Source: Tupaia tana | Taxonomy: Eukaryota; Chordata; Mammalia; Scandentia; Tupaiidae | Assembly: GCA_026018925.1 (NCBI GenBank) | Contig: JAKSZU010000012.1 | Location: forward strand, 44,754,858 to 44,818,857 | Direction: 5' to 3' | DNA length: 64,000 nt | In this document: positions 57,326-64,000 of the stretch, one piece after another | Position numbering within the stretch: the stretch's first letter is position 1 | How the letters are laid out: the number at the start of each line of letters is the position of its first letter | The notes under the pieces: model-generated | Databases searched by the model: none | What the model was told of the DNA's origin: nothing | Seen by the model: only the letters and a program-made list of their open reading frames with translations | Translations under genes and position numbers: made by a program

Positions 57326-57593
57326 ATCTTCTTTTTTTTATTTTTTGGCAATAGGGTGTGTGTTTTCACCAGAGAGACAGAGAGAGGTAGTAAAAGGAGA
57401 AGTAAGAAATCACTTCCCCTGGGGCATGGCTAGAACATAATCCTTTCTTCTCCATTCTTCTCCTGGAATCCTGAGCAGGCATGCACACATGCCTGGCATG
57501 ATTTTCATTCAAGCCACTAGGTCCAGGACTTGAACTGCCATCAGTCTTATGGAAGTCTAGCACCTAAATCATCACACCACCTGCTGGAACCCT
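57326..57593 (-). mobile_element. Long-type SINE, diverged
   Basis: Inverted copy: ggcaatagggtgtgtg, polypurine tract, cctttcttctccattcttc, and cacaccacctgctggaaccc. Confidence 0.78.
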
Positions 57594-57604
57594 AATATTC
57601 ATTA

Positions 57605-57870
57605 TCTTATTTTTTCCCCAATTTTCCAAAGGATGTGTGTGCTTGCCAGAGAGATAGAGTCAAACAGAGAGAGAGGGAGTAACCCTCCCCAATGAAGCAT
57701 GATCTGGTCACAGTCACCTCTCTTCCATTTCTCCATCCTGTCATGATTTTTTGCAGTGCATACAAACATACATGGCATGTTTTCCAAGGTGTCAGAGCCA
57801 GGATTTAAATCATTGTTGTCCACGTGGGATGGAGTCAGCTCCTTTAACCACTAGGTTACAGGGTTGATCT
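57605..57870 (-). mobile_element. Long-type SINE, strongly diverged
   Basis: The remnants aaaggatgtgtgtgcttgcc, cacctctcttccatttctcc and accactaggttacagggttg follow the order of an inverted long-type SINE. Confidence 0.62.
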
Positions 57871-58019
57871 CAATATTCCTCACTGAAGATATAAAACCAT
57901 GATAATAGTCACCTAGACCTGAGCCTAAAACAATTAATTAAATATTGAAAAGTCATTCTCTTGCCTTAACTATGAAAAATGCCAAAAGAACTAGAGCAAG
58001 ATTCTGTACCATATTTTTT

Positions 58020-58140
58020 ATTTTGGAGAGATTTTTGCTATAGGCCACCTGCCAGGGTGGAGGACTTACTTTCTCTCTTACTCCCTTTCTTTGTCTCTCT
58101 CTGGTGAAAGCACATACCCTATTGCCAACAAAAGAAAAAA
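58020..58140. mobile_element. Inverted-repeat remnant of a long-type SINE
   Basis: A minus-oriented SINE start (ttggagagatttttgctatag) is joined directly to a plus-oriented SINE end (ctttgtctctctctggtgaa, cacataccctattgcc). The middle is missing, leaving a fold-back structure. Confidence 0.6.
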
Positions 58141-58222
58141 ATGAAGAAGATAATGAATATTGGAACTAAGGGTATATAGGTGGGTGGTAGATTGTGATAA
58201 ATTCAATAGTATTTATTCAATA

Positions 58223-58690
58223 GTTTGTGCCTGCCAGGGACCAGCCTCGGCGTGGGTGGGTTATCTCGACGGAGGCAACGCAGGTGAACAGAAGACAGAG
58301 GTCTCGGTGCCTTTTCATGCACGTCCTATGCCGGACACCCCCCAGAGATCGCTCTCTGGGGAGTGACAACTGCTAGGGATCATCGTGCCTTTTTATTGAA
58401 AATGTGTTACATGCAAGTAAATGGGAGAGGGGCTACGTGTTTCAATTATCAGCTCATAAAGTTTTTAACAATAGGGAACATAGATTCTATTCAGGGTTGG
58501 ATTAAGGGTGGGTCTCGTGCAGTTCAGGGTTGGATTAAGGGTGAGTCTCGTGCAGTTCCGCATTTGTAGGTGGGTCTCCATGGAATTGTAGGTGGGTCTC
58601 CATAGAATGCAGTTTTGGGAAGGCGGTTCCAGTAAGCAGAGATGATTATCAGCTGAGGCGGCGCGCAGCCATTTTGTGATTACCAGGAAT
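58223..58690 (-). mobile_element. Retroviral-type LTR (class II-like), solo or with little internal sequence
   Basis: On minus it reads from tggtaatcacaaaatggc to ggctggtccctggca, consistent with TG...CA ends. A polyadenylation signal AATAAA (plus tttatt at 58392-58397) lies in the expected place between U3 and U5. The presumed U3 has two sets of direct repeats: a 33-base unit at 58490 and 58523, and a 22-base unit at 58566 and 58588. No primer-binding site follows the presumed U5 end, and I see no gag, pol or env that I could name. Orientation and class are inferred. Confidence 0.55.
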
Positions 58691-59320
58691 GGCTCTGAGA
58701 AAAGAAAATCTCAAGAATAGATATTAGTTCCTCTGGATCTTAATAAAGAATGATACTTACATAGTTTTATAGGGATCTAAAACTTGATTTGAGGAGTCCT
58801 AAAATATTTATCTATTTCGCTTGGTGAGGGCGGAGGTGTCCTGGGCCAGTTTTGGCCTAATCCTATTTTAAGTAAAGAAAGGATTAAGTTTACCTTAAAT
58901 GTATTTTGAAGGTCCTTCCAAAGGTCAAGATTATTTCTGCCTAGGTAGAACTTCAGCTCACCCTCTACTGTGACCATGGAGATAAAGCATTGTAATTAAT
59001 AGTAGGTGATTATAGCAAAGGGGGCAGTCGGGGGAGTTCCTGGAAAATTTTATCATATACTCAGGATGTATAAGAGAGCTATGTAATTCTTTTATAGTAA
59101 TAAATTGGGGAGTCAGAGGGGGGTCGCTTCCCAGCAAGGCTACCAGTTTTCTGGAGCAAATAGCAAGCAGTTGCTGACATGCTAATTGACCCAAGCTTTG
59201 TTCCAAGGCCAGGGGGGTGCACAACAGTGGCCTTGCCAGCATGTTGATCTGACCAGAAGTGGAGCTCAAAGGTCGGGGGGCTCAGACAGATCCTGGGTCC
59301 TCGCTGGGTCGGACTCCTCC
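58691..59320. other. Unassigned segment beside the LTR
   Basis: Minus-strand ORFs at 58777-58977 and 58958-59396 have no similarity I recognise. It could be a relic of retroviral internal sequence, or host DNA. Confidence 0.35.
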
Positions 59321-59324
59321 AGGT

Positions 59325-59545
59325 GCCTGCTGGAGAAACAGAGACAGAGAGAAAGAAAGAAAGTAAGAAATCACTCCCCAGGGGGGAGGGCCACACCTCA
59401 ATCCCTTCTACTTCATTCTACTCTCGAAATTGGGCATGTACACACATGTGCCCAGCATGTATCAAACAGTCAGATTCAGAACTCGAACCATGGTCTGCCA
59501 TGTGGGAGTCCAATGGTGTAATCATTCTGCAATCTTCTGGTTACC
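59325..59545 (-). mobile_element. Long-type SINE, right part
   Basis: It contains the polypurine stretch, gtaagaaatcactccccagg, cttctacttcattctactctc, and a tRNA-like end with gtaatcattctgcaatcttc. Confidence 0.75.
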
Positions 59546-59640
59546 TGAAGCATTTTTGTTTTTATTTAGGAAAATGACACATTCCTTATTGGTGGGTCAG
59601 ATTCAGTTTGATATAGTATGTTAAGAAACAGGTTATTTCT

Positions 59641-59898
59641 GGGACCAGCAGTTAGCATAATGGCTATGTTGCTGGACTCCCATGTGGTCAACCGTGGTTC
59701 GAGTCCCGGACCTGGTGGCTTATACTCACGCCGGGCGTGTGTGTGTGTGCCTGAGATCCCGAGAGGAGAATGGAGGAGAAGGGATCGTGTGTGGCCATCA
59801 CCCCCTAGGGGTGTGATTTCTTGCTTACCATCTCTCTGTCTCTCTCTGTCTTTCTGGTGAGCGCATGAGCCCTATAGCAAAAAACCTCTCAAAAAAAA
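59641..59898 (+). mobile_element. Young long-type SINE
   Basis: It starts gggaccagcagttagcataa and ends acctctcaaaaaaaa. Target duplication ggttatttct at 59631-59640 and 59899-59908. Confidence 0.92.
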
Positions 59899-59949
59899 GG
59901 TTATTTCTTTTGTTTAACTCATTTGTATTTTTCCTTTTTGTTACATAAC

Positions 59950-60178
59950 TGTAACAGTTAACATTTATGGCCAGACACTGCTCTGAGTATTTTTCCTCTG
60001 TTAACTCATCGAGTCTTTACACGAATCCTATGAAGTAGGCACTCTTTTATCACCCTTACTTTCCAGATAAGGAGATTGAGTCGGTGCGACAAAACAATTT
60101 GCTGAAGACACCACCAGTAGAAAATGCTACTGCAGAGTTGGAGCCAAGGTAGTCTCACCACAAGGTCGAGTTTCTCCT
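59950..60178 (+). mobile_element. MIR, nearly complete
   Basis: Clear MIR landmarks in order: taacagttaacatttatggcc, cactgctctgagtattt, taactcatcgagtc, cctatgaagtaggcac, ccagataaggagattgag, aatttgctgaagacacc and ttggagccaagg. Confidence 0.88.
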
Positions 60179-60204
60179 CCTGAAAAAATACATTATTTTT
60201 TTAC

Positions 60205-60478
60205 TTTTTCTTTTCTTTCTTTCTTTTTTTTTTAATTTCAAAGGGCATAGTGACTAGAGAGACAGAGAGAGTGAGAGGGAGAGAGAGAAACCATCCCCCA
60301 GTGAGGCACAGTGGTTTTCCACCATTTCTCTATCAAGAATTTGGGCACACACACATACATATGCACACATGTTGGCCATGTTTTTCAAGCCACTAAGACT
60401 GGGATTCAAACTACGATCAGTCTTGTAGAATCCAGCTCTCAATGTACAGAGCATTATCAATGTGCAATGGGGCTGGCT
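60205..60478 (-). mobile_element. Long-type SINE, diverged
   Basis: T-rich start, gagacagagagagtgagagg, gaatttgggcacacacac, ccactaagactgggattc, then a worn tRNA-like end. Confidence 0.65.
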
Positions 60479-60499
60479 TGATTCATTCTTTCTTTACTT

Positions 60500-60765
60500 T
60501 TTTCTTTTGAAGTTTTAAAAAAGTGTATTTATGATAAAGTGCTTGCATATGAGCAGGAGCGAGGGGGAAAGACGGGCACCCTTGACAGGTCTTGTCACAC
60601 CACAAGCCCTTTCCCTGGCCCTCCAGCCCATCAGGATCTTGGGCACCTGTGCAAATGGACAATGTGTCCCAGGTCAGCCAAGGATCTGAATCTGTGGTTG
60701 GCCATGTGGCTTCTAATACTGCAGTATAGCATGCTGCTTGTATAGGCCCACTGAGGCTGGGCCAA
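60500..60765 (-). mobile_element. Old SINE related to the copy at 12127
   Basis: It shares catgtggcttctaatactg and cagtatagcatgctgc with the diverged copy near the SCGB1D 3' end. Confidence 0.5.
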
Positions 60766-61020
60766 TAAATCATTCTAATTTCAAAAAGTCCAACTGTATC
60801 CAAACTATGCCATGGACTATGTGCTGAAGAAAAACTTTGTTGACTGAATGAATTAATCCACCTAATGAAAGGGCTTAAGAAAGATGAGATGTTCTAGGAC
60901 CTGTTGACATTAAATCTAGAGGAACTGGCCATTCGGAATCCAGGTGACTTCAGAATTGAAAACAGCACAACTGCTCTATGAGAATTCTTGTAGGCAACAT
61001 ATAGAAGATTTTACGTTATT
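60766..61020. other. Unassigned non-coding stretch
   Basis: Nothing recognised. Confidence 0.4.
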
Positions 61021-61022
61021 TA

Positions 61023-61147
61023 TGAGGGGACTTCAGAATGTTTGTGGAAAAGTGAAATTAAAGTATCAGTTTCAGTACTAAAAAATTCAAAATCTGTTCA
61101 TATTTTACCATAAGATGCATTTCCATGAACATTTGGAAGACCTCTCA
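61023..61147. mobile_element. Small non-autonomous DNA transposon (mariner-like MITE)
   Basis: A 125-bp element with terminal inverted repeats of about 28 bases. The left end starts TGAGGGGACTTCAGAATG and the right end, read in reverse complement, starts TGAGAGGTCTTCCAAATG. TA precedes the left end, with TG at the right, consistent with a decayed TA target duplication. No coding capacity. Confidence 0.72.
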
Positions 61148-61339
61148 TGTGTGGCACTTGATCTGGGAATTTGAGTTTCTGAGCTTGTTCTTTTTTTCAC
61201 TACTTTGTTCATTGACTTTAGGAACAATCAAATAATAACGTTATATTCCTCAGTTTTCCAAAAACATTTGAAAGCATCATAAACGGAGTCATCTGTTCTT
61301 TGTTTCTTGTAAGTGGCTGATTAAGAGTATCAAATGCAA

Positions 61340-61520
61340 ACATTATGCCAGAGAGTAGCATAATGATAAAATGTGATGCTCTACAAGGCAATCCATATGG
61401 ACAAGTTGCTAGTTGTACACTTGCCCATAATCTATGGCTGGCTAGGGCTGGGGATGAATCATGGCATTGAGACCCTGTTGAGAGTGCTCTCTCTCTCTCT
61501 CTTTCTCATTAAATAAATAA
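61340..61520 (+). mobile_element. Possible old SINE with CT-rich tail
   Basis: A tRNA-like region (gccagagagtagcataatg) is followed at a distance by (CT)n and a ttaaataaataa tail. The match is weak. Confidence 0.4.
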
Positions 61521-61539
61521 TTTTATTTATTACTTTTTT

Positions 61540-61772
61540 AAAAAATTTGCTATAGGGTGTGTGCACTCACTAGGGGTAGGGATGAATGAGGACTCCCCTC
61601 CTCCCATTGCCCAGGGCAATAGCCACAACACAATCCCTTCTCTATTTTCCTCTTGGGATTTTGGGCACTCATGCACATGTACCTGGTGTGATTTTTCAAG
61701 CCACCAGGTCTGGGACTCGAACCACAAAGTCAGCCATCTGGGATCCAGCCACCTGCACACCACCTGCTGGTG
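61540..61772 (-). mobile_element. Long-type SINE, diverged
   Basis: Inverted copy: aaatttgctatagggtgtg, ccttctctattttcctcttgg, ccaccaggtctgggactcg and cacaccacctgctgg. Confidence 0.78.
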
Positions 61773-61924
61773 TGCCATAAATGTCTTTTAAAAACTTTCT
61801 AAAGTAAATATTTTTGTGAATCTCTGTAAACACTTTATGCCATGGACTCTCAGAGCTTTCTTTCTCTTTTTTATTGCCAGAGGGTGCATACATTCATCAG
61901 AGAGAGAATTTATATATATATAAA

Positions 61925-62038
61925 CATATATATATATGTACTTATATGGCCTTTATTTTGTTGAATTATTTCCTCTTTCCCCCTAATTTATTGAGAGTTT
62001 TTATTATGGAAGAATGCTGAATTTTGTCAAGAACTTTT

Positions 62039-62073
<35 letters not shown>

Positions 62074-62562
62074 ATAGGGCGCGTGGGCTCGCCAGACAGA
62101 CAGAGAGAGACAGAGAGACAGAAGAAAGCGAGAAATCACCCCCCAGGGGGATGGTCACGCTGCAATCCCTTCACCTCCATTCTCCTCTCGGGATTTTGGG
62201 CACGCACGCACACGCGCCCGGCTTGAGTTTTAAGCCACCGGGTCTGGGACGCAAACCGCGGTCGACTACATGGGAGTCCAGCAACATAGCCATTACGCTA
62301 ACTGCTGGTCCCAAGAACTTTTCCTGTATATATCAAAATAATCACGTGATTTTTGTTGTTTTTTTGTTAGCATTGTATATTATATTCATTGATTTTTTTT
62401 ATGTTGAGCTATTCTTATATCCAAGTTTAAATATCACTTGTTCATGGTGTATAACCCTTTCAATGTACTATGGATTTAGTTTGCTAGTATTCTTTTGAAG
62501 ATTTTTGCATCTATGTTGATCAGGGTTATTGGCCTGTAGTTTTCTTTTCTTGTACCGTTGTC
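61925..62562 (-). mobile_element. Old L1 ORF2 fragment, split by a SINE
   Basis: Minus-strand reverse-transcriptase text of an older L1: gattttgcatctatgttgatc-like and ggttattggcctgtagttttc at about 62505-62545, continuing on the other side of the SINE (61930-62040). Confidence 0.65.
62041..62311 (-). mobile_element. Young long-type SINE inside an old L1
   Basis: Inverted copy with poly(T) of about 28. Target duplication caagaacttttcc at 62028-62040 and 62312-62324. Confidence 0.94.
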
Positions 62563-62564
62563 AG

Positions 62565-62635
62565 AGTACAGAGAAAGGTATAGAAGCTGTTTTTCCCAAA
62601 ATAAATTCTCTAAAAATGAGATACTCTTAGCAATG

Positions 62636-62674
<39 letters not shown>

Positions 62675-63680
62675 GAATTTTTTGCTATAGGGTGCCTGCG
62701 CTCATCAGAAAGACAGAGAGAGACAGATAGACAGAAAGCGAGAAGTGACCCCCAGGGGGTGTGTTCACACCAAAATCCCTTCTCCTCCATTCTCCTCCCA
62801 GGATCTTGGGCATGCATGCACAAGCACCCAGCTTGAATATAAATCACCAAGTCTGGGACTTGAATCATGTTTGACTACATGGGAGTCCAGCAATTACATA
62901 GCCATTACACCAACTGCTGGTCCCCTTAGCAATGTTTTAAGGTACATATGTGATAAAGATGGTGGTGATGGAAGGGGCCAAGGGAGAAGATAAGACTTGC
63001 TCAGATGTTACCCATGTGCAGCTGAAAAACTCCTGGTCAGCTCTCAGGCAGATGAAGGAGGGCCAGTGGGATTCTTCCTATGTGCCTTTTCTCCCATAAC
63101 AAAAGTGTAGCCCTCCAGCTTCCTGTGCCCCTCCCCAGTTCTATCCTCCTGATGTTAGAACTTTCTTGTAGCTCTGCACTAATGCAAAGAACAGATATAA
63201 TAACCAATAGCTCCAGCCAAGCCGTGGTTGCTTAGAAAGTAGGGTGGCACTGTGCAATACTGAAGCTGTTGAAAAACCTGGATTCAAATCTTGGATTGCC
63301 CTGAACAAGAGCACATGCATGATTCCTGGCTGGCTAGAAGGCTGGAGGGAGGATCGCAGCATGGCATGATTCCCTCAAGGCTATCTCGTTGTCTTCAATA
63401 AACTTAGAATAAGACAAAACAAAACAAAAAATTCAAAGCTCAGAAGCAATTGAGCTGGCTGAGGCTGAGGTTCCAGGAATTATTTCCACAGACCTCTAAA
63501 CACTCATCTGGAGGGAAGAACAGATTTCTTGTGGGGCTGCTCATCTGTGTACTGCTCCTTGGAGGGAGGGGCAGACATGTGACAGGGATTAACAGCCACA
63601 GCCTTTGTGAGGAGGCAGAGCTGGAAGCCAGGCTTTGTGACCTGCCATAGCCTGTGTGGACAGGACCAGTGAGGCTCACC
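62565..63680. repeat. Upstream region of the second SCGB1D gene, paralogous to 7670-8205
   Basis: Colinear blocks: ggtgRtRatggaaggggcca, ccagcttcctgt, ttgtagctctgcactaatg / ttgtgcctctgcactgacag, gactactgctccttggagg-like and gccatagcctgtgtgg. It has diverged mainly by the SINE insertion and by small indels. Confidence 0.8.
62638..62924 (-). mobile_element. Long-type SINE with (TTTA)n
   Basis: The tail has become (TTTA)n (62638-62673). Target duplication cttagcaatgtt at 62626-62637 and 62925-62936. It sits in the duplicated upstream region of the second SCGB1D gene. Confidence 0.9.
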
Positions 63681-63683
63681 AGG

Positions 63684-63690
63684 TACAAAT
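63684..63690 (+). promoter_or_regulatory. Degenerate TATA box of the second SCGB1D gene
   Basis: TACAAAT aligns with TATAAAT at 8212-8218. The single T-to-C change may weaken the promoter. It lies 88 bases before the ATG's last preceding base. Confidence 0.6.
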
Positions 63691-63777
63691 AACCCTAGTC
63701 TCCACTGGCTCTGCAGACCCTATAGTCGAGTCTAAACCACTCATTGTTCCTTAAAGCTGAAAGCAAAATTAACCACC

Positions 63778-63832
63778 ATGAGGCTGTGGGTGTCTCTCCT
63801 GCTGGTTACACTGGCCCTTTGCTGCTACCAGG
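63778..63832 (+). CDS. SCGB1D-like: Second SCGB1D-like (lipophilin) gene, exon 1 only; runs off the right edge
   Basis: It encodes a signal peptide starting [16 protein letters not shown], followed by YQ and the first base of the next codon, ending in phase 1 before a consensus gtgagt at 63833. Compared with the first gene's exon 1 the changes are conservative (K2R, M5V, E18Q). The downstream exons are expected about 2 and 3.5 kb further, outside the window, so whether it is functional cannot be judged. The gene would make a secreted secretoglobin. Confidence 0.85.
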
Positions 63833-64000
63833 GTGAGTATTATTTGTCATTAGTCCAACACCAGCCCTGATAAGGGCCCTTATCTGAACACCAGAGAAAC
63901 CTATTTGCATAGTGTAGGGCAAGAACAGGCCAAAATTTAAGCCTTTTCCTGTGTTTATGAACTACTTTCCCTTCCACCCTACCCTCCCACCTGAAAAAGC
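63833..64000 (+). other. Start of intron 1 of the second SCGB1D gene
   Basis: It aligns with 8363-8500 (tatttgtcattagtccaRcacc, gataagggc, ggccaaaatttaagccttttcctgtgttt). Confidence 0.85.

Noticed and set aside
58777-59396. Minus-strand ORFs beside the LTR as retroviral genes
   Set aside because: No motif of gag, protease, polymerase or envelope could be recognised; left as unassigned.
8788-62311. Many ORFs with LSLSVSL, PGGDFSLS and RERDRE motifs
   Set aside because: They are translations of the SINE's CT-rich and GA-rich stretches and recur wherever the SINE occurs.

Overview
The window is mammalian genomic DNA from a placental mammal. The evidence is split genes with canonical splice sites, a young L1 family, ancient MIR and L2 copies, processed pseudogenes of nuclear genes, and two lineage-specific tRNA-like SINE families. 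I do not recognise the SINEs as those of primates, rodents, carnivores, ruminants, rabbit or shrew, so I do not name a species. More than half of the sequence is transposon-derived. I found no prokaryotic genes, CRISPR arrays or exotic multi-gene system.

The host genes belong to a secretoglobin cluster, resembling the alternating SCGB1D/SCGB2A cluster of human 11q12. (1) A complete three-exon SCGB1D (lipophilin-type) gene lies at 8308-11952 on +, with a TATA box, a predicted 93-aa secreted protein and an ATTAAA polyadenylation signal. (2) A broken SCGB2A (mammaglobin-type) gene has exons at about 27015-27062, 28358-28545 and 38110-38148; it has lost its start codon and carries stops and frameshifts. 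(3) Exon 1 of a second SCGB1D-type gene lies at 63778-63832, and the gene runs off the right edge. Non-coding segments around these genes repeat: 5945-14625 aligns with 39570-43870, which has lost every exon; 7670-8380 aligns with 62565-63860; and 12550-14100 aligns more weakly with 20000-21150. The locus therefore grew by tandem duplication followed by gene loss.

Layout: 1-5.76 kb, nearly intact full-length L1 (-). 5.9-14.6 kb, SCGB1D unit. 14.6-18.7 kb, SINE cluster and a tandem repeat of about 155 bp. 18.7-21.2 kb, older duplicated flank. 21.5-22.6 kb, WBP11 processed pseudogene (-). 26.2-38.2 kb, SCGB2A pseudogene; its second intron holds a cluster of half-L1 elements (ORF1 without ORF2), L1 pieces and an RPL6 processed pseudogene. 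38.2-43.9 kb, L1 plus the gene-less duplicate with a nested half-L1. 44.3-46 kb, L1 (+). 47.7-48.3 kb, POP4 processed pseudogene. 48.75-50.05 kb, L1 (+). 50-58 kb, mostly unrecognised sequence with SINEs and a TTTC microsatellite. 58.2-58.7 kb, retroviral-type LTR. 59.9-61.2 kb, MIR, SINEs and a small DNA transposon. 62.5-64 kb, second SCGB1D promoter and exon 1.

The observations most worth a second look are the duplication and decay of the secretoglobin units, the half-L1 family, three SINEs inserted one after another at the same target, and the full-length L1 whose ORF2 is broken by one extra base in a homopolymer. Gene identities rest on remembered family sequences, not on a search.
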